Shown: positions 49,824 to 58,820, counted from the first letter of the stretch. The stretch is 64,000 nt of DNA from Nocardia sp. alder85J (GCF_020176955.2 NZ_JAIUCZ020000009.1:372001-436000); one strand, 5' to 3'. Numbers and translations are program-made. The notes: generated by a model from the sequence alone, not told the origin.

Positions 49824-50053
49824 CTGAACCTTCCTATCGGTCGGTCACGTCCGAAAAGAACCTGCGGTCGGGACGAGCCTCATCCGGCTTGTCCGCCGTG
49901 CGGTGGAACGTTGCCGGGCCGACGTGTGATCGCCGTTCCGGCAACCGGGAGAGCACCGCAGCAACTGTGTCGACAACTCGGCTGCGGCCTTCACCATCCT
50001 GGCTATTGCCACTCGCGGGTGTCAACCCAAGAATTCGTACCGATGCAGCTAGT

Positions 50054-50069
50054 GTTGCGCTAACGCAAC
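50054..50069. promoter_or_regulatory. GTTGCG-N4-CGCAAC dyad upstream of the Asp23 operon
   Basis: A perfect 6-bp inverted repeat around CTAA, 47 bases before the ATG of the Asp23-like gene, within the 292-base divergent region. Probably an operator or part of the promoter. Confidence 0.4.
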
Positions 50070-50115
50070 GAGTCGGGACGCCAGCCGGTCCGCAGACGCC
50101 GCTCGGGAGGAATCC

Positions 50116-50478
50116 ATGACGAGTACGGTGACCGACAGCCACACCTGGAGCGACACCGGGAGCGCGGCCGCCACCACTGCCGACAACGACATCACCGGTC
50201 CGCCACCCGGCGAGGTGGACACCGCGGCGATTCGCGTCGCCGCCATCGCCGCGGCCCGCGAGATCACCGGTGTGGAAAGGGATGTCGAGGTGCGAGTCAA
50301 ACTCGCCCGCGGTGAACCGACGCTCGCGCTGCGATTACCGATCCGCTATCCGATGCCGATATGGCAGGTCGCCACCGCGTGCCGCGCGCACGTGCGGCAG
50401 CGGGTGCAGGAGCAGCTCGGGGTGCGGATCCGCCGCGTGGACATCGAGGTGACCGACCTACCCCGGAAGTCGCTATGA
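50116..50478 (+). CDS. Asp23/Gls24-family protein
   Basis: This 120-aa protein has the Asp23 core: RVAAIAAAREITGVERDVEVRVKLARGEPTLAL, with the helix WQVATACRAHVRQRVQEQLGV and the strand RRVDIEVTDL. Asp23 proteins form a membrane-associated layer held by AmaP and respond to alkaline or envelope stress in Gram-positive bacteria. First of three overlapping genes (ATGA junctions). A Thr/Asp-rich disordered N-terminus of about 30 residues precedes the fold. Confidence 0.87.
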   Translation: MTSTVTDSHTWSDTGSAAATTADNDITGPPPGEVDTAAIRVAAIAAAREITGVERDVEVRVKLARGEPTLALRLPIRYPMPIWQVATACRAHVRQRVQEQLGVRIRRVDIEVTDLPRKSL

Positions 50479-51041
50479 TCCGCCGCCCGCATCGCGCGGT
50501 ACCCGCGGCCGTGCTGGCGCTGGCGCTGCTGGGGATCAGCACCGCGGTGGCGCTGACCCTGATACCCGGACTGACCGGCGCCCCGGACTATCTGTGGCAC
50601 GACGTCATCGTCCGTGTCCTGCACGACATCAGCTGGAACGACGCCCGGGTCGCCGCCGCCGGTCTGGCCGCGGTCGCCGGGGGCGTGGCGCTGCTGGCGC
50701 TGGCGGTGCTGCCCGACCGGACCACGGTGCTACCGCTGGCCGCCGGCGACGAGATCGCCGCCGGCGTGGTGCGTTCCGGCCTGCATCGGGCCCTGGGCGC
50801 GGCGGCGCAGTCCGTCGACGGTGTGCACTCGGTACGAGTCCGGTTGCACCGCAGGAAGATCCGGGTCGTCGCCCGCACCTCGGGGGTACGCTCGCCGGAA
50901 CTGCGGCAGGCCGTCCGCGATGCCGTCGACGCACAGGTCACCCGGATCGCCCCGGCCCCGTCGCCACGGGTGACGGCCCGGGTCTGCCGCATCGGACTCG
51001 GTGCCCGGCAACGGAATTCGCGGCGTGGAGGCAGGCGATGA
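50475..51041 (+). CDS. DUF6286-type membrane protein of the Asp23/AmaP operon
   Basis: This 188-aa protein has two helices (about residues 10-32 and 60-80) with an external loop, then a soluble domain (GDEIAAGVVRSGLHRALGAA, VHSVRVRLHRRKIRVVARTS) resembling an Asp23-like fold. The position between Asp23- and AmaP-like genes is the usual actinobacterial arrangement for DUF6286 proteins. Start ATG overlaps the upstream stop by ATGA, as does its own stop with the next gene. Confidence 0.8.
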   Translation: MIRRPHRAVPAAVLALALLGISTAVALTLIPGLTGAPDYLWHDVIVRVLHDISWNDARVAAAGLAAVAGGVALLALAVLPDRTTVLPLAAGDEIAAGVVRSGLHRALGAAAQSVDGVHSVRVRLHRRKIRVVARTSGVRSPELRQAVRDAVDAQVTRIAPAPSPRVTARVCRIGLGARQRNSRRGGRR

Positions 51042-51616
51042 GCGGCCGTCCGCGCGGCCGGATCCGGCCCAATCGCACGGCGCTGGCCCTGCTGGGCCTG
51101 CTGCTGCTGGCGGCGGGCGGCTATCTGCTGACCGCCCATCTCGACGAGCTGAGCTGGGTCGACGCCGCGGATCCGCTGGTGCCCGGCACCGAATTACCGC
51201 CCGACTGGGTGTGCTGGGCCATCGCCGCGGTGGCCATCGGCATCGGCCTGGCCAGCCTGCGCTGGGCGGTGGCGCAATGGCCCCGGAACCCGGCGGCGGT
51301 GCGCTGGCGGGCCCGCGCGGACTCCGGTGATCTGGCGGTACTCGATTCGGCCCGGATCGCCGCCCCGCTGGTCGCCGATCTGGAGACCTATCCGGGTGTC
51401 CGCTCGGCGACCGCCTGGGTCACCGGCTCGGGCCGCCGTCCGCGGGTGCATCTGCTGGTGTCGGCCGCGCCCGATACCGATGTGGTCGCGCTGCGCGCCC
51501 GCATCAGCACGCACGCGCTGCCGCGGTTGCGCCAGGCCCTGGAGGTGGCGGCCGTGCCGGTCACCCTCGAACTGCGCCTGGAGGACGGTCCGGTGATCAG
51601 CCCAGCACGCGGGTGA
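51038..51616 (+). CDS. amaP: AmaP-like membrane anchor of Asp23
   Basis: This 192-aa protein has two transmembrane helices (NRTALALLGLLLLAAGGYLL and WVCWAIAAVAIGIGLASLRW) separated by a loop with conserved DELSWVDAADPLVPG, and a cytoplasmic alpha/beta domain (SGDLAVLDSARIAAPLVADL). This matches the alkaline-shock-response membrane anchor AmaP. It is the last gene of the operon; its 3' end overlaps the convergent oxidase gene by 20 bases. Confidence 0.83.
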   Translation: MSGRPRGRIRPNRTALALLGLLLLAAGGYLLTAHLDELSWVDAADPLVPGTELPPDWVCWAIAAVAIGIGLASLRWAVAQWPRNPAAVRWRARADSGDLAVLDSARIAAPLVADLETYPGVRSATAWVTGSGRRPRVHLLVSAAPDTDVVALRARISTHALPRLRQALEVAAVPVTLELRLEDGPVISPARG

Positions 51617-52886
51617 CGTACGGATTGGCGAAGCGGCCCCGGGGATCCAGCCGGCGGCGGACCTGCTGGAAGCGGTCCCAGTCGGGGTAGCGGTCGCGCA
51701 GGGTCTCGGCAGTCTGGAAATGCCGTTTCCCCCAGTGCGGCCGGCCGTGGTAGCGGTCGAAGACCGCCTCGCAGGCGCGGAAGTACGGCTCCCACGCCAT
51801 GCCCCGGTACTGATGCACTGCGATATAACAGGTTTCGCGCCCGCCGGCGGGGGAGAGGAAGGCGTCGTCGGGCGCGACGAACCGGACCTCGGTCGGCATC
51901 GGCGAATCGAATCGGGTGCCGATCTCCGTGATCTCGCGCAGCGCGGCCGCCGCGTATTCGCGCGGGATCGCGTATTCCATCTCGGTGAAGCGGAACAGCC
52001 TGGGGGAGGCGAACACTCGATACGAGCGGTCGACCTGGCGACGATAGCTGCCGGCGTAGGCGGCCAGCCGCTGCACCCACGGGATCAGCTGCGGGCGGCG
52101 GTGGGTGAGACGGCACAGACCGTCGAAGGTGTAGTTGGACATGGCGATATCGGCGAACCAGTCCACCGCCTTCGGCCGCGGCTGCTCCGGCAACGCCGTG
52201 CGGTTGTTGCGCTTGGTCATCGCCAGCGGGCTGTGCGCGAACACGTAGAACTCGAAATGCTCGTTGCCGTCCACGAATTCGTCGAGATCGGCGAGCACCT
52301 CCTCGACCGGCACCGGGCGTTCGACCCCCTCGAGCACGAACGACGGCACCAGTTGCAGCGTCACCGCGGTGACCACGCCGAGAGCGCCCAGATTCACCCG
52401 GGCCGCGCGCCAGCCGTCCGGATCGGTCTGCTCACTGAGTTCGACCCCGCTGCCGTCGGCGAGCATCAATTCCATCGAATGCAGTGCCGCGGAGATGTTC
52501 TGCAACCCGCCCCCGGTGCCGTGGGTGCCGGTGGCGGTGGCGCCGGCGATGGTCTGGACGTCGATGTCACCCAGATTCGGGAAGGCCAGTCCGAGCGGAT
52601 GCAGATGGGTGCTGATCGCGTTCAGGGTGGCGCCCGCCTCGACCCGGACCAGGCCGGTCGCGGTGTCGACGTGCAGAATACGGTTCAGATTCGACAGCCG
52701 CAGCAGGGTGCCGTCGGTCAGCACGGTGTCGTTGAACGAGTGGCCGGAGCCGACCACCCGCACGGTGCGCCCGGCGGATTCCGCGTCCGCCAGCAGTCCG
52801 GCCACCTCGCCGGGGGAGCCGGGGGCGGCGACGACAGCGGGCGCGCACTGCTGGTCGCCGGCCCAGTTCACCCATGAGTTGGTCAT
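51597..52886 (-). CDS. FAD-linked sugar-lactone oxidase (ALO family)
   Basis: This 429-aa protein has an N-terminal FAD_binding_4 domain (VVAAPGSPGEVAGLLADAES, VVGSGHSFNDTVLTDGTLL, GATATGTHGTGGG) and a C-terminal ALO domain ending in the family motif HWGKRHF (about residue 387). Relatives oxidise L-gulono-, D-arabinono- or L-galactono-lactone, or xylitol. The usual flavin-attaching His in the GSGHS motif is present. ATG 52886 is chosen; it sits only 2 bases from an inverted repeat, so the message may be nearly leaderless. A TetR gene lies upstream on the same strand. Confidence 0.9.
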   Translation of the reverse strand: MTNSWVNWAGDQQCAPAVVAAPGSPGEVAGLLADAESAGRTVRVVGSGHSFNDTVLTDGTLLRLSNLNRILHVDTATGLVRVEAGATLNAISTHLHPLGLAFPNLGDIDVQTIAGATATGTHGTGGGLQNISAALHSMELMLADGSGVELSEQTDPDGWRAARVNLGALGVVTAVTLQLVPSFVLEGVERPVPVEEVLADLDEFVDGNEHFEFYVFAHSPLAMTKRNNRTALPEQPRPKAVDWFADIAMSNYTFDGLCRLTHRRPQLIPWVQRLAAYAGSYRRQVDRSYRVFASPRLFRFTEMEYAIPREYAAAALREITEIGTRFDSPMPTEVRFVAPDDAFLSPAGGRETCYIAVHQYRGMAWEPYFRACEAVFDRYHGRPHWGKRHFQTAETLRDRYPDWDRFQQVRRRLDPRGRFANPYVTRVLG

Positions 52887-52887
52887 C

Positions 52888-52904
52888 TGTCCAACTTTAG
52901 GACA
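52888..52904 (-). promoter_or_regulatory. TGTCC-N7-GGACA dyad at the oxidase start
   Basis: A 5-bp inverted repeat around AACTTTA directly upstream of the ATG of the lactone oxidase. A regulator bound here would block transcription or translation start. The binding protein is unknown. Confidence 0.4.
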
Positions 52905-52989
52905 TAGGTGTGTGCCGCACCACCGGACGGGCGAATTGCCCTGGTCCGTGCCGTTTCCATCGTCGATGTGAGGAATCTCGCGGTGTGCG

Positions 52990-53664
52990 TTACTTCTTGC
53001 GGGCGGCGAACACCGCATGTTTGGCGGCGTGGATCTCGTCCTCGGTGAGCGGATCCACCGGCAGCGGCTGCCGCGGCACGCTGTCGCCCCGGATGCCGTC
53101 GAGCAGGATCGCCAGATACCGGCGCCACGCCTCCGGATTGACCGGCCGGGTGAGGGTGGCCATCGACTCGACCATGGTCAGCAGGGCGAAGAAATCCGTG
53201 CCGACGATGCCCGGCCGCAGCACGCCGGCCGAAATGGCATGTTCGAGAAGGTGATTCACCGTCGACTCGACGCGGTCACGAACGCAGCCGAGCTGCTGCA
53301 CCGATTCGGGAACCGACAACATCATCTCGCCCAGGCCGCGGTTGTCCGCCATGTGGCGGCAGGCGAAGTCGCAGAATTCGATCAGCCCGGCCCAGGCGTC
53401 CGGATTGGCACCGGCGGCCTCGGCGGCGTCGGCCACCTCCGTCATGCCGGTGGTGAGCACCTCGTTGATCAACTCGTGCTTGTTGGCATACCGCCGGTAC
53501 ACAGTGCCGATGCCCACATTCGCGGCCTCGGCCACATCATCGAGCGTGACCTCGAGCCCGCGCTCGGCGAACAAGTGCCTGGCAGCGGCCAGAATGCGCT
53601 GCTGATTGCGAACCGCGTCGGCGCGTAAACGCCTAGGTGGGGCGGGTGTGGTGGCGGGATTCAC
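52990..53664 (-). CDS. TetR-family regulator, left of MFS exporter
   Basis: This 224-aa protein has the HTH RRLRADAVRNQQRILAAARH and LDDVAEAANVGIGTVYRRYANKHEL, with recognition helix VGIGTVYRRYAN. It ends with the conserved-in-pair LTEDEIHAAKHAVFAARKK. It is about 60% identical by eye to the TetR protein at 55392-56066, including LAILLDGIRGDS. It is divergent from the MFS exporter with two CTCCGTTAT repeats between, so it probably represses that gene and itself. Confidence 0.93.
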   Translation of the reverse strand: MNPATTPAPPRRLRADAVRNQQRILAAARHLFAERGLEVTLDDVAEAANVGIGTVYRRYANKHELINEVLTTGMTEVADAAEAAGANPDAWAGLIEFCDFACRHMADNRGLGEMMLSVPESVQQLGCVRDRVESTVNHLLEHAISAGVLRPGIVGTDFFALLTMVESMATLTRPVNPEAWRRYLAILLDGIRGDSVPRQPLPVDPLTEDEIHAAKHAVFAARKK

Positions 53665-53706
53665 ACTTCCATTCTAGCCCGAAGCAGGATTAAGTGGAGG
53701 CAGCTA

Positions 53707-53766
53707 CTCCGTTATGGTGGTAACTTCGTAGAAGTAAGCGGAGGGCGAACCTCCGTTATTGGTAAC
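53707..53766. promoter_or_regulatory. twin operator-like repeats in the TetR/MFS divergent region
   Basis: CTCCGTTAT occurs at 53707-53715 and 53751-53759, 44 bases apart. Each continues into TAAC so that GTTA...TAAC dyads form (53711-53724 and 53755-53766). This fits two binding sites for the flanking TetR repressor overlapping the MFS promoter. Confidence 0.65.
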
Positions 53767-53794
53767 CTTTCGGCCAACCACTCTTAGGGATCTC

Positions 53795-55324
53795 ATGAAC
53801 TCCGCTGTCGATACCGACAACCGGCCGGGCGGCGCCCCGTCCCGGCCGGCCGCGCACCGGGCCGACCGCCAGGGTCGGCGCGGCTCGCACGCCGCGCGCT
53901 GGTGGGTGCTGGCCGTGCTGGCCGTGGCCCAATTGATGGTCGTGCTGGACGCGACCGTGGTGAACATCGCACTGCCCGAGGCGCAGCGCGCGCTCGGCTT
54001 CTCCGACGGTGACCGCCAATGGGTCGTCACCGGTTACGCCCTCGCCTTCGGCAGCCTGCTGCTGCTCGGCGGCCGGCTGTCCGACCTGTTCGGCCGGCGG
54101 ACCACCTTCATCGTCGGCCTGATCGGCTTCGCGGTGGCCTCGGCCATCGGCGGCGCCGCGAACGGCTTCGACATGCTGGTCGCCGCTCGCGTCGCCCAGG
54201 GTGTCTTCGGCGCACTGCTGGCCCCGGCCGCGCTGTCGCTGCTGACGGTGACCTTCACCGAACCGTCCGAGCGCGCAAAGGCATTCGGCATCTTCGGCGC
54301 CGTCGCCGGTACCGGCGGCGCGCTGGGCCTGCTGCTCGGCGGCGCGCTCACCGAATGGGCCTCGTGGCGCTGGGTGATGTACGTCAACCTGATCTTCGCC
54401 GCCATCGCACTGGTCGGCGCGGTGCTGCTGCTGGCCAGGCACAACTCCACCGAGCGGCCCAAGCTCGACATCCCGGGCACCGTCACGGTGACCGCCTCGC
54501 TGTTCGCCATCGTGTACGGCTTCTCGCAGGCCGAGTCGCACGGCTGGGGCAACGGCACCACCCTGGGCTTCCTGATCGGCGGCGCCGTGCTGCTGGTCGT
54601 GTTCGTGCTGCTGGAGCTGCGGGTCGCACATCCGCTGCTGCCGCTGCGTGTGGTGCTGGACCGGACCCGCGGCGCGTCCTATCTGGGTGTGTTCGTCATG
54701 GGCATCGGGATGTTCGCCACCTTCCTGTTCCTGACCTACTACCTGGAGAACACGCTCGCGTTCTCGCCGATCCGCACCGGCTTGGCCTTCCTGCCGATGG
54801 TGGCGGCGATGGTGTTGTCCTCCACCACCAGCCCGTCGGTGCTGCTGCCGCGGGTCGGCCCGAAGGTCACGATGGGCGCGGGCTACCTGCTCGGCGCGCT
54901 GTCGATGGGTCTGCTGACCCGGATCGACGTGCACACCTCGTACGCCACCCACGTGCTGCCCTCGCTGATCCTGATGGGCCTGGGTCTCGGCGCGGCGGTG
55001 TCGGTGGCCTTCCAGGGCGCGACTTCCGGTGTGCAGCACGAGGATGCGGGTGTGGCCTCGGCCATGGTCAACACCATGCAGCAGGTCGGCGGCTCGATCG
55101 GCACCGCGCTGCTGAGCACGCTGGCCGCCAGCGCGGCGACCGACTACGTGCACGGTCACCTGCCCCCGACCCCGGAGGTGGTGGCGGAGGCCGCGATCCA
55201 CAGCTACGTGACCACGTTCTGGTGGGGCGCAGCGATCTTCGCGGTCGGCGCGGTCCTGGTCGCGGCCATCGTGCCGAACAAGATGCCGGTGCCCGCCGAG
55301 GGCGAACCGGTGCTGGTGCACTAG
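53795..55324 (+). CDS. DHA2-family MFS drug exporter (14 helices)
   Basis: This 509-aa protein has a short cytoplasmic N-terminus, then LAVAQLMVVLDATVVNIALP (family helix 1 with D), GGRLSDLFGRRTTF (loop 2-3 motif) and VAQGVFGALLAPAALSLL. The helices continue to the C-terminus IVPNKMPVPAEGE. AGGGA precedes ATG 53795 by 5 bases, so the in-frame upstream GTG is not needed. Exporters of this group (EmrB/QacA-like) extrude drugs with proton antiport. It is flanked by two paralogous TetR genes, the left one divergent, the right one convergent. Confidence 0.94.
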   Translation: MNSAVDTDNRPGGAPSRPAAHRADRQGRRGSHAARWWVLAVLAVAQLMVVLDATVVNIALPEAQRALGFSDGDRQWVVTGYALAFGSLLLLGGRLSDLFGRRTTFIVGLIGFAVASAIGGAANGFDMLVAARVAQGVFGALLAPAALSLLTVTFTEPSERAKAFGIFGAVAGTGGALGLLLGGALTEWASWRWVMYVNLIFAAIALVGAVLLLARHNSTERPKLDIPGTVTVTASLFAIVYGFSQAESHGWGNGTTLGFLIGGAVLLVVFVLLELRVAHPLLPLRVVLDRTRGASYLGVFVMGIGMFATFLFLTYYLENTLAFSPIRTGLAFLPMVAAMVLSSTTSPSVLLPRVGPKVTMGAGYLLGALSMGLLTRIDVHTSYATHVLPSLILMGLGLGAAVSVAFQGATSGVQHEDAGVASAMVNTMQQVGGSIGTALLSTLAASAATDYVHGHLPPTPEVVAEAAIHSYVTTFWWGAAIFAVGAVLVAAIVPNKMPVPAEGEPVLVH

Positions 55325-55342
55325 GGAATTCGGCTCGAAGGT

Positions 55343-55371
55343 GCCCCGGTCCGTGCGAAACGGGCCGGGGC
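55343..55371. terminator. 12-bp hairpin after the MFS exporter
   Basis: GCCCCGGTCCGT (55343-55354) pairs with 55360-55371 with a single G-U, around GCGAA, between the convergent MFS and TetR genes. Confidence 0.82.
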
Positions 55372-55391
55372 GCCGTCGTTTCCGGATCAGG

Positions 55392-56066
55392 TCAGCGGCG
55401 GCGCACGGCGCAGGAGGCGTCGGCCTTGGCCTTGTCGATCTCGTCCTCGCGCAGCGGAGGCACCGAAAGTTCCTGGCGCGGTTGGCTGTCGCCGCGGATG
55501 CCGTCGAGCACGATCGCCAGGTAGCGGCGCCACACGTCGGTGTTCACCGACCGGGAGAACGCGGCGATCGACTCGACCATCCCGATGATCGCGAAGAAGT
55601 CGGAGGCCGCGATGCCAGGCCGCAGCACGCCCGCCTCCCGGGCCCGGTCGATCACGGTCGCGACGGCCGGTTTGACCCGATCCCGCATGGACTCGAAACG
55701 TTCCATGGCGTCCGGCAATTCGAGCATCACCGCACCGAGCCCGCGGTTGTCGGCGATGTGCCTGCACGCGTACTCCAGCAGCTCCACCAGCCCGGCCCAC
55801 GGATCCGGATGCGCGTGAGCGGATTCGGCCGCCTCGGCCATCGCGGTGACGTGCCGTTCGAAGACCTCGGCGATCAGCTCCTGCTTGTTGGCGTAGCGCC
55901 GGTACACGGTGCCGACACCGACACCGGCCGCCTCCGCCACATCGTCGAGGGTGACGTCCAGACCCCGTTCGGCGAACAGCTGCCGGGCAGCGGTGAGAAT
56001 CCGCTGCTGGTTGCGGGCGGCGTCCGCTCGCAGCCGTCGCGGCGTCGCGGTGGTGACGGGATCCAC
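55392..56066 (-). CDS. TetR-family regulator, right of MFS exporter (paralogue)
   Basis: This 224-aa protein is exactly as long as the TetR at 52990-53664 and close to it throughout: RRLRADAARNQQRILTAARQ, LDDVAEAAGVGVGTVYRRYANKQEL and LAIVLDGIRGDSQPRQEL. The recognition helix differs at only one or two positions, so the two may bind the same sites. It is convergent with the MFS gene. The upstream region holds GTTAAC twice, similar to the GTTA...TAAC sites before the MFS gene. Confidence 0.93.
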   Translation of the reverse strand: MDPVTTATPRRLRADAARNQQRILTAARQLFAERGLDVTLDDVAEAAGVGVGTVYRRYANKQELIAEVFERHVTAMAEAAESAHAHPDPWAGLVELLEYACRHIADNRGLGAVMLELPDAMERFESMRDRVKPAVATVIDRAREAGVLRPGIAASDFFAIIGMVESIAAFSRSVNTDVWRRYLAIVLDGIRGDSQPRQELSVPPLREDEIDKAKADASCAVRRR

Positions 56067-56438
56067 TCCATTATGTTAACAACCATCGGCGGGAAGCGGA
56101 GCCGTTAACTCCTATTTTCCTGATATCAGCAAATTTTCGGCGATCATTCCCGGCGGCCATGGGCGTGTTCGGTGCCTCGCCGAGACATTCCCCAGGTCAC
56201 TCCAGCGGTGGGTATCCGGGGGCGCCCGGCGGGTCGCGCCGAGCGGCCGCCCGACGCCACGGGTGGCGATCGCTGGCAGTTAGCATGACAGCCGTGGAAT
56301 TCCGGATCCGGTAGGAGGTTTCCAGGTGGGTTTGCGAACCAGCGCGGTGGCCGCGCGATTCGCTACCGTATTCCTTCTGGGGCGACGGTGATTCTGATGA
56401 CGAGCCGCACGCAGACGATACGGAAAGGAGGCCCGAGC
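56067..56438. other. 372-base gap before pgm
   Basis: This gap holds GTTAAC at 56077 and 56103, which may be sites of the TetR pair, then no gene until a 21-codon frame at 56326. Promoters for the TetR gene (minus) and pgm (plus) must lie here. Confidence 0.5.
56326..56391 (+). CDS. possible 21-aa leader peptide before pgm
   Basis: GTG at 56326 follows a strong ribosome site (GTAGGAGG, spacing 7) and encodes MGLRTSAVAARFATVFLLGRR before TGA. It ends 47 bases upstream of the pgm ATG. It might be a leader ORF that couples translation or the decayed start of a lost gene. The ribosome site is the only positive evidence. Confidence 0.3.
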   Translation: MGLRTSAVAARFATVFLLGRR

Positions 56439-58073
56439 ATGGCCCACGATCGAGCCGGACGGCCGGCCCGGGCTTCCGACCTGGAGGACATACCGCATCT
56501 GGTGACGGCCTACTACAGCCGGATTCCGGACCCGTCGGATCCGGCGCAGTCGGTGGCCTTCGGCACCTCCGGGCACCGGGGGTCCAGCCTGGACGCCGCA
56601 TTCAACGAGGCGCACATCCTCGCGATCACCCAGGCGATCGTCGAATACCGCGCCACCCGCGGCATCACCGGCCCGGTGTACCTGGCCCGTGACACCCACG
56701 CGCTGTCCGAACCGGCCTGGACCACCGCGCTGGAGGTGCTCGCCGCCAACGACGTCACCGCGATCGTCGACGCCCGTGACCGCTACACCCCGACACCGGT
56801 GCTCAGCCACGCGGTGTTGCGGCACAATCGCGGCGGCACCCGGCATCAGGCCGACGGCATCGTCGTGACCCCCTCGCACAACCCGCCCCGCGACGGCGGC
56901 TTCAAATACAACCCACCCCACGGCGGCCCGGCCGACACGGTTGCCACCGACGCCATCGCCGCGCGCGCCAACGAATTGCTGCGCGCCGGCCTGTCCGGGG
57001 TGAAACGCACCACCCTCGCGCACGCGCTGGCGACCAGCGTGCAGCGCTACGACTACCTCGACAACTACATCACCGACCTGCCGAACGTGTTGAACCTGGA
57101 CGCGATTCGCGGCGCGGGCATCCGGCTCGGCGCCGATCCGATGGGTGGCGCCAGCGTCGACTACTGGGAGGAGATCGGCCAGCGCTACGACCTCGAAATC
57201 GAGGTCGTCAACCCGTTCGTCGATCCGACCTGGCGGTTCATGACCCTCGACGGCGACGGCAAGATCCGGATGGACCCGTCGTCGAAGTACGCGATGGCCT
57301 CGCTGGTCGCCATCCGCGACGACTACGACATCTCCACCGGCAACGACGCCGACGCCGACCGGCACGGGGTGGTCACCCCCGACGCCGGGCTGATGAACCC
57401 CAACCACTATCTGGCCGTCGCGATCGAATACCTGATCGCCAACCGGATGGGCTGGGACGCGCTCACCAAGATCGGGAAGACGGCGGTGACCTCCGCGATG
57501 ATCGACCGGGTCGTCGGCGTCCTCGGCCGCCAGGTGCACGAGGTGCCCGTCGGCTTCAAATGGTTCGTGCCCGGCCTGTTCTCGGGCTCGCTGGCCTTCG
57601 GCGGCGAGGAGAGCGCCGGCGCCTCCTTCCTCCGCATGGACGGCACGGTGTGGACCACCGACAAGGACGGCATCCTGCTGGCCCTGCTGGCCGCCGAGAT
57701 CACCGCGGTCACCGGCCGCAGCCCGGCGGCCGGCTACGCCGAGCTGGAGAAGCGCTACGGCAGCCCCGCCTACGCCCGCATCGACGCCGTCGCCACCGCC
57801 GCCCAGAAGAAGCGGCTGGCCGCGCTCACCCCCGACGACATCACCGCCGGCGAGGTGGCCGGGGAGCCGATCGTCAACATCCAGACCCGCGCCCGCGGCA
57901 ACGGCGCGGCCCTCGGCGGGGTGAAGGTCTCCACCGAGAACGCCTGGTTCGCCGCGCGCCCGTCCGGTACCGAGGACAAGTACAAGATCTACGCCGAATC
58001 CTTCCACGGGCCCGAGCATCTGGCCGAGGTGCAGGCGGCGGCCGAGGAAGTGGTGGGCCGGGCACTCGGCTGA
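56439..58073 (+). CDS. pgm: phosphoglucomutase (alpha-D-glucose phosphate-specific)
   Basis: This 544-aa enzyme interconverts glucose-1- and glucose-6-phosphate and feeds glycogen, trehalose and cell-wall sugar synthesis. All four functional loops are readable: VAFGTSGHRGSS near the start, catalytic serine in GIVVTPSHNPPRDGGFKYNP, magnesium loop STGNDADADRHGV, sugar-binding FGGEESAGASF and phosphate-binding RPSGTEDKYK. The length matches E. coli Pgm (546). AAAGGAGG precedes ATG 56439; the longer frame from 56388 is not needed. Confidence 0.97.
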   Translation: MAHDRAGRPARASDLEDIPHLVTAYYSRIPDPSDPAQSVAFGTSGHRGSSLDAAFNEAHILAITQAIVEYRATRGITGPVYLARDTHALSEPAWTTALEVLAANDVTAIVDARDRYTPTPVLSHAVLRHNRGGTRHQADGIVVTPSHNPPRDGGFKYNPPHGGPADTVATDAIAARANELLRAGLSGVKRTTLAHALATSVQRYDYLDNYITDLPNVLNLDAIRGAGIRLGADPMGGASVDYWEEIGQRYDLEIEVVNPFVDPTWRFMTLDGDGKIRMDPSSKYAMASLVAIRDDYDISTGNDADADRHGVVTPDAGLMNPNHYLAVAIEYLIANRMGWDALTKIGKTAVTSAMIDRVVGVLGRQVHEVPVGFKWFVPGLFSGSLAFGGEESAGASFLRMDGTVWTTDKDGILLALLAAEITAVTGRSPAAGYAELEKRYGSPAYARIDAVATAAQKKRLAALTPDDITAGEVAGEPIVNIQTRARGNGAALGGVKVSTENAWFAARPSGTEDKYKIYAESFHGPEHLAEVQAAAEEVVGRALG

Positions 58074-58181
58074 GTGTCCGGGCGTTCGTGGCCGGATCGC
58101 CGGTCCGGCATGACTTCTCACCCGGCCGGGACATGACGAACGTCGTGGGTGCGCGGCCGGGCGCAGCCACAGCCTTCTCCC

Positions 58182-58820
58182 ATGGACCCTGCCGATGCCC
58201 GGAATCCCTACTCCGCCTTGCTCTCCCGGATCGGTCACCGCCGCCGCCCGGTGACCAACGGCGTCGTGTTCACGGTGACGGCCGCCGTCGGCATCGCACA
58301 GCTGGTCCATCCGCGGTTGCTCGGCCTGGGCCGGCGCGACGCGGCCGCGATCGACCGCGGTGAGTGGTGGCGGCTGCTCACCGGGATGTTCCTCCAGGAC
58401 GGCCGGCTGCCCGGACTGCTGGTCAACCTGGTGGCGCTGGCCCTGGTCGGGACCGCCGCCGAGCGGGTGTTCGGCTGGTGGAAATGGCTGCTGCTGTACT
58501 TCGGCTGCGGACTGTTCGGCCAGGCCATGAGCTACCTGTGGCTGCATCCGGACGGCGCCGGAAATTCGATGTGTGTGACCGGGCTGATCGGCGCGCTGGC
58601 GACGGTGGTGCTGCTCGCGGCCCGGCGATTCGGGACACCGGTGGCCCGGCAACCGTGGCTGACCGCGCTGGCCGTGCCGGTGCTCGCGGTCGCCGACACC
58701 GCCGTCCACGACAACCACGGCCTGCCCGCACTGCTCGGCACTGCGCTCGGTGCGTTGCTGCTCCCCGCCCCTGCGGCGCCGCCGGAAACGCCGGTGCGGC
58801 AGAGTGTTGCGCGTGACTGA
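58182..58820 (+). CDS. rhomboid-like membrane protein
   Basis: This 212-aa protein has about six helices. The segment EWWRLLTGMFLQDGRLPGLLVN is typical of the rhomboid fold after helix 1, and GNSMCVTGLIGAL stands at the position of the catalytic GxSG, with a late His in VHDNHGLPALLG. The GxSG motif is imperfect (GNSM), so proteolytic activity is uncertain. ATG 58182 lacks a ribosome site; a GTG at 58149 is the alternative. It overlaps the DsbA-like gene by 8 bases. Confidence 0.75.
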   Translation: MDPADARNPYSALLSRIGHRRRPVTNGVVFTVTAAVGIAQLVHPRLLGLGRRDAAAIDRGEWWRLLTGMFLQDGRLPGLLVNLVALALVGTAAERVFGWWKWLLLYFGCGLFGQAMSYLWLHPDGAGNSMCVTGLIGALATVVLLAARRFGTPVARQPWLTALAVPVLAVADTAVHDNHGLPALLGTALGALLLPAPAAPPETPVRQSVARD

